Shown one piece after another: positions 24,201 to 30,711 of a stretch of 64,000 nucleotides of DNA. The notes under the pieces are model-generated. The model worked only from the letters and a program-made list of their open reading frames with translations. It had not been told where the DNA came from and searched no databases. The DNA is from Hypericum androsaemum. Taxonomy: Eukaryota; Streptophyta; Magnoliopsida; Malpighiales; Hypericaceae. Both the position numbers and the translations under genes were made by a program. The stretch covers positions 6,815,906-6,879,905 of the forward strand of contig OZ023199.1 in the NCBI GenBank assembly GCA_963995505.1, given 5' to 3'. Within the stretch, counting starts at the first letter, position 1. Each line of letters starts with the position of its first letter.

Positions 24201-24438
24201 TTGACTTATTTGACTCTGGCAACCGATTCGCCAATCTCCGGTGGATATTTACCGAGATAATATAATAAATTGACGAAAATCGAAGATTCAATTTTTATTT
24301 AATTTAATGTAAAAAATTCACTTCTCCAGAAAAATTACCTTCATCCGGATGAAGCTGGAAAGAAGCTGTTGACTGTACACGATTCAAAGCAACCAAGAGA
24401 GAGAGAAGAACCCAATGCAGTTTGCTAGGGGTGAACAT
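1810..24438 (-). CDS. LRR-malectin receptor-like kinase (LRR-RLK VIII type), gene 1, with a frameshift in one LRR exon
   Basis: A plasma-membrane receptor kinase of the LRR-RLK VIII group (the family of Arabidopsis At1g53430, At1g07650 and RFK1). In transcript order the exons are 24438-24339, 23695-23500, 22066-21995, 21712-21642, 21545-21474, 21294-21223, 20545-20474, 20020-19949, 11707-11636, 11399-11334, 11195-11130, 8028-7966, 7695 to about 7630, 4995-4954, 4850-4804, 4408-4011, 3937-3739, 3563-3543, 3434-3300, 3218-3100, 3009-2799, 2700-2454, 2372-2222 and 2130-1810. All have GT/AG borders and matching phases, except that I cannot fix the 3' border of the exon at 7695 or its link to 4995. 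Predicted length is about 980 residues, close to the family norm. The exon at 21642-21712 has lost one base, so translation would stop soon after; the gene is either recently dead or carries a sequencing error. The other domains look intact. Confidence 0.85.
3300..3434 (-). CDS. Gene 1 transmembrane exon
   Basis: A 135-base exon encoding [19 protein letters not shown] followed by GIICWKYCF and then a basic stop-transfer run (RYRRRRG). This is a single membrane-spanning helix placing the malectin/LRR part outside and the kinase inside. It enters and leaves in phase 1. Confidence 0.85.
3457..3518 (+). repeat. 33-base-offset tandem duplication in a gene 1 intron
   Basis: AAATATAAGTTAGTTTGTTA plus TGAACATGC occurs at 3457 and again at 3490, just upstream of the transmembrane exon. 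Confidence 0.8.
3543..4995 (-). CDS. Gene 1 malectin domain exons, including a 21-base microexon
   Basis: The exons are 4995-4954, 4850-4804, 4408-4011, 3937-3739 and 3563-3543. They encode a cysteine-containing linker, then FNINCGGEE, the start of the carbohydrate-binding malectin-like domain seen in LRR-RLK VIII proteins. Typical blocks follow: [19 protein letters not shown], the [10 protein letters not shown] segment, YGYCL-like and [10 protein letters not shown] motifs, then [19 protein letters not shown] and a WAGRGTT block. The 21-base microexon (SLKEHCE) lies just before the membrane exon, where this family carries short variable exons. All phases are consistent. Confidence 0.85.
5477..6790 (+). 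mobile_element. Solo LTR candidate in a gene 1 intron (copy 2 of the 1-490 repeat)
   Basis: The candidate left end is TGTTGGAAAATTGAAG at 5477; the right end near 6790 is not sharp. It contains a CATATAAAAGGAGG TATA-like box near 6210 and shares its right half with positions 60-490. It lies between the malectin and LRR exons of gene 1, and a SINE has inserted into it at 6411. No internal retrotransposon sequence accompanies it, so a solo LTR is the simplest reading. Confidence 0.5.
6411..6515 (+). mobile_element. tRNA-derived SINE
   Basis: A short element of about 105 bases has an A-box-like TGGCCTAGTGGC and a B-box-like GGGTTCAATCC, the two parts of an internal RNA polymerase III promoter, and ends in an A-run after TTTACCTTT. 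It is flanked by a perfect 15-base direct repeat, AATAATATTTTCTAT, at 6396-6410 and 6516-6530. That is the target duplication expected of LINE-mobilised SINEs. Removing it restores the LTR repeat it sits in. Confidence 0.8.
6791..7629. other. Gene 1 intron, AT-rich
   Basis: Long AT-rich intron sequence. I see no exon, RNA gene or clear repeat, though one small missing exon of gene 1 could be here or at 5000-5476. Confidence 0.4.
7630..8028 (-). CDS. Gene 1 last LRR exons (8028-7966 and 7695 to about 7630)
   Basis: The first exon encodes [20 protein letters not shown] and is 63 bases with clean borders. The second begins [12 protein letters not shown], matching the family's YLTGN-x-L-x-G-x-VP exon. 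Downstream, family members continue with a DLSYNN segment; here the sequence becomes lysine- and glutamine-rich and no donor gives the right phase for the next exon at 4995. Either the exon is decayed or one small exon remains hidden between 5000 and 7600. Confidence 0.6.
8606..10704 (+). mobile_element. Ty1-copia element A, internally deleted, in a gene 1 intron
   Basis: Left LTR 8606-8902 and right LTR 10407-10704 are about 297 bases each, start TGTTGGGAACGAG and end CTAAC(A/T); both contain a TATAAAGGCATG TATA region. A primer-binding site TTGGTATCAAAGC (initiator-Met tRNA type) follows at 8904-8916, and a GGTGGAGAT polypurine tract precedes the right LTR. The inside is only 1.5 kb and holds gag and scraps of pol, so the element is non-autonomous. 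Flanking bases (AAAAG and AAAAA) give only an imperfect target duplication. Confidence 0.85.
8930..9834 (+). pseudogene. Copia gag relic with a 133-base tandem duplication
   Basis: The start [20 protein letters not shown], then [13 protein letters not shown] and a KICLCLADD block, match the N-terminal gag of plant copia elements. A 133-base unit (9053-9185) is repeated directly at 9186-9318 with one visible difference; because 133 is not a multiple of three, it shifts the frame. Downstream come a broken zinc-knuckle region (EGHMK) and an SLGTLD segment from the protease/pre-integrase region. No reverse transcriptase is left. Confidence 0.75.
11130..11707 (-). CDS. Gene 1 LRR exons at 11707-11636, 11399-11334 and 11195-11130
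   Basis: These encode [19 protein letters not shown] (72 bases), [18 protein letters not shown] (66 bases) and [18 protein letters not shown] (66 bases). The middle exon is the family's characteristic RI-x-D-x-NG segment between LRRs. The 8.2 kb intron before 11707 holds a LINE tail and a hAT element, and the intron after 11130 holds a copia element. Confidence 0.8.
11708..12579. other. Gene 1 intron with degenerate repeats
   Basis: No exon is seen. 11840-11960 and 12100-12240 contain imperfect repeats (for example AAGTCATGGTGAAGTAGAAT recurring), probably a decayed transposon. Confidence 0.35.
12580..13480 (+). mobile_element. LINE-D 3' fragment (zf-RVT end of ORF2)
   Basis: Frames across this segment read [10 protein letters not shown], then [17 protein letters not shown], then [19 protein letters not shown], the C-x2-C..H-x4-C zinc finger and tail that end ORF2 of plant L1-type LINEs. 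Stops and frame changes show that it is dead. It ends near 13480 with a short A-run, as a 5'-truncated LINE would. Confidence 0.65.
13481..16070. other. Gene 1 intron, unassigned, with a minisatellite near 15.1-15.4 kb
   Basis: No exon is supported. 14900-15560 has the look of a decayed LTR. Within it 15070-15370 holds about four imperfect 70-90-base units, each with a TCTAGTGAG-like start, an AACTAGA(G/T)TGG middle and GTTCGTTAAAGCTAGTA end. Confidence 0.4.
15070..15370 (+). repeat. Degenerate minisatellite, about four units
   Basis: Units of roughly 70-90 bases repeat the order TTTCTAGTGAG, GTGG(C/T)(T/A)AGCC, TGTTCGTTAAAGCTAGT. Units differ by several substitutions, so the array is old. 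Confidence 0.55.
16071..19120 (+). mobile_element. hAT-family transposon, internally deleted, in a gene 1 intron
   Basis: The left end TAGGGGTGAGCTTC (16071) and the right end, read inward, TAGGAGTGACTTC (19120) form short imperfect terminal inverted repeats of hAT type. Subterminal regions (16090-16240 and 18950-19110) are crowded with AAACCG/CGGTTT motifs, as in hAT elements. The flanks CTTTCTTA and TTCTTCTTA are near-matching, in keeping with a decayed 8-base target duplication. The element carries a broken transposase gene and sits in the 8.2 kb intron of gene 1. Confidence 0.75.
16650..18641 (+). pseudogene. hAT transposase with BED zinc finger, frameshifted and lacking its catalytic core
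   Basis: A likely structure is ATG at 16650-16652 directly before a GT donor, exon 2 from 17129, and a last intron 18504-18581 with stop TAG at 18639-18641. The N-terminus carries a BED-type zinc finger (CNHCG, then HLKDRC). The reading frame shifts just before it at a run of seven A (17357-17363); six A would keep it open. Frame is lost again near 17770, where the RNase-H-like catalytic region is missing. Sequence resumes with [18 protein letters not shown] and, after an in-frame TGA (18146-18148), the dimerisation domain with [26 protein letters not shown] and [14 protein letters not shown]. Catalysis is impossible, but the DNA-binding and dimer parts remain recognisable. Confidence 0.75.
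19121..19948. other. Gene 1 intron, no gene seen
   Basis: Contains a perfect 20-base tandem duplication (AAGTGTCTTCTTCGTGCTCA at 19421-19440 and 19441-19460). Nothing else is assigned. Confidence 0.4.
19949..21545 (-). CDS. Gene 1 LRR exons at 21545-21474, 21294-21223, 20545-20474 and 20020-19949
   Basis: Four consecutive 72-base LRR exons. They encode [54 protein letters not shown] and [17 protein letters not shown], all in the plant L-x-x-N-x-x-x-G-x-(I/V/L)P-x-x form. Each starts and ends in phase 2. Three of the four have intact counterparts in the paralogue (62709-62780, 63267-63338, 63456-63527). The fourth would lie beyond the right edge of the window. Confidence 0.85.
20640..21170 (-). 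mobile_element. Copia-type LTR retrotransposon 3' end, truncated
   Basis: Read on the minus strand, an ATGTGGAGAT polypurine tract precedes TGTTAAAGAATGGCTC (LTR start near 20906). The LTR continues to about 20640, where it is lost, and internal sequence with typical 3' untranslated character extends up to about 21170. It lies in the intron between two LRR exons of gene 1. Confidence 0.5.
21642..21712 (-). pseudogene. Gene 1 LRR exon with a one-base deletion (71 bases)
   Basis: The exon has normal acceptor and donor sites but is 71 bases long, where the two LRR exons on each side are 72. Aligned with the intact paralogue exon (62336-62407), CCCCTACAATGGG there reads CCCCTCAATGGG here, so one A is missing near 21680. 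Without it the frame reads a premature TGA seven codons later. Restoring one base gives a normal IPLQWASL-type LRR. This is the only clear lesion I found in the LRR half of gene 1. Confidence 0.8.
21995..22066 (-). CDS. Gene 1 LRR exon (72 bases)
   Basis: A canonical 72-base LRR exon encoding [20 protein letters not shown], matching the family pattern L-x-G-x-LPPELA-x-L. Borders are AG at 22068-22067 and GTAAG after 21995. The paralogue copy at 62186-62257 is the same length. Confidence 0.85.
22067..23499. other. Gene 1 intron 2, AT-rich
   Basis: No exon seen. Holds an imperfect 31-base tandem duplication at 22884-22945 (CCGGTATA(A/T)GT(G/C)AACAGATAC units) and an AT-rich stretch of unknown origin. 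Confidence 0.4.
23500..23695 (-). CDS. Gene 1 exon 2: N-terminal cap before the LRRs
   Basis: This exon encodes the region just after the signal peptide, including [12 protein letters not shown], a WPVGDPC segment and a cysteine-rich stretch ending [16 protein letters not shown]. Family members have the same layout: an alanine/leucine-rich helix, then a DPC motif, then C-x-C and a final histidine-threonine segment leading into the first LRR. It is 196 bases and enters in phase 1. The paralogue exon (60575-60743) is 27 bases shorter, an in-frame loss of nine residues between DPC and CDC. Confidence 0.85.
24339..24438 (-). CDS. Gene 1 exon 1: start codon and signal peptide
   Basis: The ATG is at 24438 (reverse complement). 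The encoded start is [18 protein letters not shown], a short basic/polar start followed by a leucine-rich core, as in a secretory signal peptide; the exon ends in a phase-1 GAAG|GTAATT donor. The same 100-base exon recurs at 59032-59131, which supports both its borders and the start. A TATTTAA motif about 45 bases upstream (24479-24485) aligns with a TATATAA motif in the paralogue. Confidence 0.85.
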
Positions 24439-24478
24439 AACTACACTTTTGATAAATAGAATATCGTCATGCATCTCT

Positions 24479-24530
24479 TAAATAATTGATCGGCTTTATT
24501 TCCACGTATGGCCCATTTGAAAATACTTGT
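24479..24530 (-). promoter_or_regulatory. Candidate core promoter of gene 1
   Basis: Upstream of the ATG (24438), the sequence on the minus strand carries TATTTAA at about 24479-24485 in a block conserved with the paralogue (59132-59215), where the motif is TATATAA. The block extends to the GGGCCAT-like segment near 24510. Similarity to the paralogue fades near 24530, and LINE-A begins at 24671. Only the conservation and the motif support this call. Confidence 0.35.
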
Positions 24531-24922
24531 CCATGTGAAATATTAATAAATTATTGCCAACATTCATTCAAATAGTTCATTTACGGTTGGACAGCGACCT
24601 TTTTGGGAAAATTGGTTTTTCTTCTTCGTCACGCAAGTAAAAAGAAGATATTGAATTCAATTAAGCAAGTTTTTTTTGAAAGTTGAATAGTTCTCTTCTT
24701 TTATCAATAATCGTTACAATATCCAAGTACAAGATCAATAATCGCTTTCAAGAGAATAATCGCTTACAATACCACGAAGGAGCTCTACATACCTAAAAGT
24801 CTCGTCTCCCACCTCCTAAGCTATCGCTCTAGTCTATCTACCCACCTAGAGTCCAAACTCAATACGTAAGATTCCTCTCATACAATAAGTACAAAGTTGC
24901 ATTCGTCGGCTTTGGTAAAAGC

Positions 24923-25996
24923 CTACTCCTGAAAACCCACCCCTACCGAATCCTCTAGCAGCTCTTTATAGTCCCCCACCAACAAAGCGAGGTCACTTCT
25001 GTCAAGATCTGGTCTATTCAAAGCCTGCACAAGCTGTAAATAATCAGATTCTACAGAGACATACCTGAGTTCGAGTGAGAACTCGAGGCTAAGGCTGACG
25101 AGCACGCCATGGGCTTCAAGCAAGGTCGAATGGATTGAGCCCTCAAATAATCAGACAGTCGCACCGACAAAAAAACCCTAATATCCTGCACAATTTCTCC
25201 GACTTATGGCACACCTGAGACTAATACCTGCATCTGTATTAATTTTGAAACTACCTGCTCTCGGAGGGCATCACAGTTCGATCGGTCTCAGACTAGCTGG
25301 TTGAGCCATAGTATTGATTGTTACGTAGTCTAACCACAAATGGTGCACCGTCTCTAAAACACCCTGCGCCTCTAAAATAGTTGCATTCTTAAAAACCACC
25401 TCATTTCGAACCTTCGAGATCGCCTACAACCAAGTAGCATGTCGACCCCTCTCACCCTGATCCTGTATCGCAAACAGTCTCATGCATGCCTGAACCAGCG
25501 TATGTCCTTGAAAAGCACAAATGTCGATTCCCACCCTAGCCCACAATTGAATAGCACCCGAGCATCCAAAGAAGAGGTGGAGGGCTGATTCAACTCCTCC
25601 CGAGCACAGCGGACATCTGACACCCACATCCATCCCTCTTTTCACAATATTAACCTGTAATGGCAGATTGTCATCCATGAGGAGCCTTAAAAATGATTGA
25701 ACTTTCGGAGGGCAGAGTAGGTTCCAAGTGTACCGCCAAACGACCTTAGAATGAGTCAGAATGGAGGCCAATTCAGAAGATTCCCACCATCCTTTCAGAT
25801 CAATATAATAACCCGATTGTGCAGAGTCGGTACCATCAGAATTATGCCTCCACTGATCAACATCTTCTGGACCTCTCATGCTAGTTGGTATTGCTACTAT
25901 ACTTTGAACATCCTCTTCTCCAAAAAGAAGGTTCAGTAAGTCTCTGTCCCACATTGTCGAATCTGTCAAAAATAAGTTTGAAACACATTTGTACAT
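24923..25996 (-). pseudogene. LINE-A ORF2 3' part: zf-RVT finger and RNase H
   Basis: The long open stretch 25996-25424 reads WDRDLLNLLFGEEDVQSI, then WWESS..HSKVVWRYTWNLLCPPKVQ and the zinc finger CPLC..HLFFGC, matching the plant LINE zf-RVT domain. After a gap with stops, 25123-24923 reads a plant RNase H segment with ESDYLQLVQAL. It has no cellular function, being part of a dead retrotransposon. Confidence 0.75.
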
Positions 25997-26130
25997 ATCA
26001 AAACCCAGGCTAATATAACACGGATGACCTAGCTCAGAACCCGCTAACCACCTATCTTCCTAGATCTGTATTTTTGCTACCATTACCCACTCTCCACTCC
26101 AGAATTCTTCTCCATGTATAGCTTGGCCTA

Positions 26131-26182
26131 AACCCTATACTGGCAGTGAGGATATCAACCCTATACTGGCAGTGAGGATATC
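26131..26182 (+). repeat. 26-base perfect tandem duplication
   Basis: The unit from AACCCTATACTGGCAG to GATATC is repeated exactly (26131-26156 and 26157-26182) inside LINE-A. Confidence 0.85.
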
Positions 26183-26694
26183 ACCCCGAGGATAGTACCG
26201 AGCTTTCGAGACTCTTGCTAGTAAGGATTCTGGGTCACTCAATAATCACCATATTTATTTAGCAAGCATAGCCGTGCTTGTTTAGCAACCATAGTCATGT
26301 TGGAGATAATTAAGTGTCTGAAGCCCAAGCCACCTTCCCCTTTTGACCAGCACATTCTTATCCAACTACACTAGTGCATCTTATGATGTCCGTCCTTGCT
26401 CCCCCAATAGAAAGAACACAGTTTATTCTCTATTCTCTCACATGTATCCCTGAGTGACCTAAAATAGCTCATGATATATGTAGGAATTGATAAAAGGACA
26501 TGAATTGATAAAAGGACCAACTTGATCAGTGTCTTCTGACCTGCTCTGGCCAGAAATTGGTCTTTTCAATTCCTCATCTTTTGAGATTATTAGATTTTCA
26601 ATAGAAGATAAAATTAGCCTCTTCGATCTACCCACCTGTGTAGAAAATCCCAAGCATGTATATGTATCCTCTCCTCTTTATATACCCAGTATAG

Positions 26695-28292
26695 TGATGA
26701 GCGCAAGAAATGATCATTTTATCACCTAATTTTTAGGTCATTTCGACCTATTTTTGAGTCTTTTTAAGTCATTTTATGCCACTCTTAGGTCCATTGCCTA
26801 GAATGGCTTTACCTTTTGTCTTTATGTCTTTTGGAGGAGAATTTTGTAGGGACCCAAGGATCAAGTGAGAAGAGGCGAGCGTTGGAAGAGTCAGGCTGAG
26901 AGATACCAGCCAGAACCAAGCTGCACTCGTCAAATGTCAATATTCGCACGTGACAACGTCTCTCCTGTAGGAATACGCTGATCAGTGGTCCCCTTGACAG
27001 ACGGTGTGAGGACTTCATCCAAATTTTTCTCAAACCAGACAGTGCCCTCCGCCCCCCGAGCGGTGTTCAATGAGAATAGAGGTGAGCTTTCCATGAAGAA
27101 CCTACCAAACAGTAGAATCGCCCACCGGACGACGCCCATACTATCGACTGAAGTTCGCACCCGCTGGCCAGCGCCCAAAATCCAGAATCGCTGGCAAGCT
27201 CACCGGACGATGCCACTTGTATCGGACGAGATTTTTGCCAATTTTCCAAGGAGAAATATATATTTTGAGGGCTTTTTTGATATTTTCACCTTATTTTAGG
27301 TTTGAGGGGGAGACTTCTCTATAAATACCCCCCCTCAACCTCTCATTTTGTAAGCCTTGACATAAGAACTTAAACTTAGGGTTTTTAAGTAGTTAGAGGA
27401 GGAGCTCAATGAGCAAGGATTGGATGCCGGGAGAGGATCGAGCAGCTCATCACCTCAATTGAGAATTCTCTATCCCTTTTTTTTATTTCCACTCTTGTGA
27501 CATTGTCCCTTTTAATGCATTATCTTTTTAATTAATTGATGATGTGTGAGTATTTTCCTTTTGCATCGGGTGCCTTAGTCCTCCCAAAATGCTTAGTTTT
27601 GAATGGCCTTAACCTTTAGAGCATGTAGCGGTTAGTGGGAATAATGTGTTGGGTAACAGACCTCTGTTAGAACCTAGGGGCGAGTAGTACTAGTAATAAC
27701 TTAGAGTCCTTCCCAATTAATTGTAGCATGGCCCGAAGTACTCAGCCGTAAAAGAGAGCGTGAAAAAGTCTAACCTCTAGACTATACATTACCCAATGGA
27801 CTTAGCCGTGAAAATGGACTTTCCTAAGAATGGTAGTGTGTAGTTGGCCCAAGGGTGGTGAATTAATGAGTGAGGTTTAGGAGGGCAAGAGTAGTAGTCT
27901 CGACTACCTAGGTGAGGTTGATAACTTACCAACATTGGGTGTGAGTGATGTTCTCGTCAGGACCCCCTAGTACCTTCTTTGTGGCGTGAAGGACTTAGCT
28001 GTGAAGCATCATGCCTTAATTTACCTAGGCCTACCACGGCCATAAAATCCCAAGATAGACCAAGCATGTAGGGATGTACAAAGGACACCTAGCCCAATTT
28101 CTTTTAAATTATCTCTATACCCTTTCAAGTTAATCTTTGTCATTGCTTGTTTCACCTAAACTATTCATAAAATACTAATCAACCTAATCTTAATTGCATC
28201 CCACTTAGGATATCTTGAACCCACTCCTTGTGGTTCGACATTATACATGTACTCCCTATTATTGCAAGGTGGACCCAAAAATCTACTCTTGA
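26695..28292 (+). mobile_element. Solo LTR of a Ty3-gypsy element, inserted in LINE-A
   Basis: A 1.6 kb LTR starts TGATGAGCGCAAG and ends CTACTCTTGA (a mutated CA end). A perfect 5-base duplication TATAG flanks it at 26690-26694 and 28293-28297. Its last 400 bases match the truncated LTR at 30712-31115. A CTATAAATACC box lies near 27320. No internal sequence accompanies it, so it is a recombination-derived solo LTR. Confidence 0.8.
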
Positions 28293-30480
28293 TATAGCAC
28301 ACAATCACATGTATCCCTGGGTAACCTGAAATCGCTCATATTATGGCTGAAAAATACCGAGCTCTTTTGGATAATGACCTTTTGCCCCGAAGCTCGAGAA
28401 TAGACATATAGCAAGGATAAAACATATCTACGCTCTTTTTCTATTGCCCTTGCAAAGAGTAGCGAGTCATTTGTAAAAAATAGGTGACTTACAGCTGGTG
28501 CCCCCAAGCCACCTTCAGACCATAAATCCGGTGTGAAACTTTTGCTTGCCGAATCAGAGCTACCGATCCTTCCATATATGTTAGGAATTAATATTGGGAA
28601 AGAGGATCCCCCTACCGTAGACCCATCTCCGGCGTGAAAAACTCTCCCACCTAGCCATTAACCTGTACTGTATATCTCACTCTACGGACACATCTCATGA
28701 CCAAATTAGTAAAAGAAAACTGAAAACCCAATGATAATAACATATTCTCCAGAAAGTACCATTTTATCCTATAATATGCATTCATCATGTCCAATTTTAA
28801 AGTACATTAACCCATCCTACCCATCGTCTTTTTTTCGATAATGATATGATTCAAAAGCGACGATAGCATTGTCCATTATAAGCCTACCCGGAACAACGCC
28901 CCCTAATTTTTATGTATAATTTCATGCAAAAACTCTTTCCACCTATTCATGATAGCTTTAGTAATAATCTTCATAACAACTTTACATAGGCTAATAAGGA
29001 AAAAATCAGCACAAGTATCAAGGCGCTTTATCTTAGGTTTAAGAGCAATGCTCGTATCATTCATATAAGAGGGATCCGCCTCTTTATTAAGCACAGATAG
29101 AGTAGAATGGGTTACTGATGGTCCAACAATATTATGATGGTTCTGAAAGAAGAGGAGAGGAATGCCATCTGGGCCCGGAGCCTTAGTTGGGAACATCTAA
29201 AAAAGAGCTGCATGAATCTCCTCCTTCGTATATGGTAATCCCATCCTATAGTTCATCTCGTAAGTGACCGACAGCTCTACCAAATCTGTCACTTATATAA
29301 CTTCCACATTAACCTCCGAGGTAAACAATTCAAATAAAAAACCAAAAAGGTCGCTCCAAACCTGACCATCCTTGCACTATTGTTTTACTCGTGTTCTCTG
29401 ACTCTTTAATCTAATTCAGCACCCCACAATTTCGTGCTTTCTAGTGGAAAATTTTGGTGATACGATCCCCATCCCGAAGCCAATCTACCTGTGACCGCTG
29501 GGCCCACAAAGCTTCATCCTTGAAAGAAGTTCCTCTTATTTCTTGTACAGCTTTGCTAATCTCCCTTTTCATTCTGCATTCAGTGGGTAATCTTGGAGCG
29601 CCCTAATCTTCTTTTACAACTCCCTTTTTTGCCTTTGAACGTTTTCAAATATAGATTTATTCAAAGTTGATAAATGTTGTGCACAAGTTGCCAACTTTGA
29701 TGGCAAATCCCCATCGGTTCCAAAGCTCTTACCCACCTGGATTTCCTGCTCAATGTCCTCATTCCTCTCCCACATCCATTCAAACATCGAAACATCACTT
29801 AATAGGTCTTGCCTCATCAACCTGAATCTGGCGCACCAAGGGGGAGTGGTGCAAACCCAGTCTTGGCCTTACATCCACCCAGTTGCATGGATAAAGGGCG
29901 AGCCATTCCATTATTGCAAAAACTCTATCCAACTTGCATTCAATATGGCACTCGTCCTTCTATCCATTTGTCCAAGTGTAGTGTAGTCCTCCTTGTCTTA
30001 CTTCTGAAAAACTGCAAAACTAAATAGCCTCCCGAAACTCGAACATCCTTCTCTGAGGGATAAGGTTTCCTCCTCACTTAACGGCTATGACCAGATTTTA
30101 TTGAAGTCTCCCCCACAAAACCAAGGAGTAGAAGACCTCTCCTTTAATTGTCACAATAGAGACAAATACAGATGTTTATCTGTCGCGTTTGGCCAGTTGT
30201 AAAAACCTATGAACCTTCATTTAAAAGACTCTGTAACCTCGATGTCAATGTGATGCAATGAGTAGCAAAATAAATCAATGTTCATACCCCAATGCCATAA
30301 AAGGATGAGTCCACCACTACACACTCTACCTAATCCCCGGCAAGAAATAAAATCTCTGCACTCGTAGCCCAAATTCCATTTTAAAAATACTACTTCCGTA
30401 TCTTTCAGTCTAGTTTCAAATATAAAAAAAGGAGCTGGGGATTGCAGGACCTGACCAACCTGCTAAGCTGACAAACTGCC
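28283..30480 (-). pseudogene. LINE-A ORF2 5' part: endonuclease and reverse transcriptase fragments
   Basis: Blocks recognisable in the minus frames are endonuclease (GGLILLWHWGMNIDLF, FIGFYNWPN, FCGGDFNKIWS), a spacer (WCARFRLMRQD), reverse transcriptase finger/palm (KAPGPDGIPLLFFQNHHNIV), a later palm piece with HLFFTNDSLLF in place of the usual ADDS, and SRASGQKVIIQKSSVFFS. Stops and shifts between blocks make it a pseudogene. Confidence 0.7.
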
Positions 30481-30711
30481 GTCGGTTTCCCCAAACTGTG
30501 ACAGTTCTACCAAACCGTATTCATAGCTCCTTACAGGGCTGTCTTACAGCCTCCGCTTGATATGAGGTGGTAACCTGAGCATCCATAGTAATGCAGAAGT
30601 GCTTACTAGCATAAACACTCGAAGCAGACACCACCAACCATTTCCCAAAACCATCCTCCTCCATAACCATGCAAGTGTCCAAATAAGATAAAACCCTTGC
30701 CCATCTTACCA

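Larger units (their letters stand above)
24671..30711 (-). mobile_element. LINE-A, L1-type, dead, split by a solo LTR
   Basis: Read on the minus strand it goes from endonuclease (about 30480-29450; FFIFETRLKD, GGLILLWHWG, CGGDFN) through reverse transcriptase (29196-28903 with KAPGPDGIP; 28507-28283 with SHLFF-x-ND), thumb (26660-26400), zf-RVT finger (25996-25424; CPLCSGGVESALHLFFGC) to RNase H (25123-24923; YVSVESDYLQLVQALNRPDL), ending in an A-run (T-run at 24671-24678 on the plus strand). Several in-frame stops show that it is inactive. The solo LTR 26695-28292 interrupts it. Its 5' end abuts a truncated gypsy LTR at about 30712. Confidence 0.8.
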
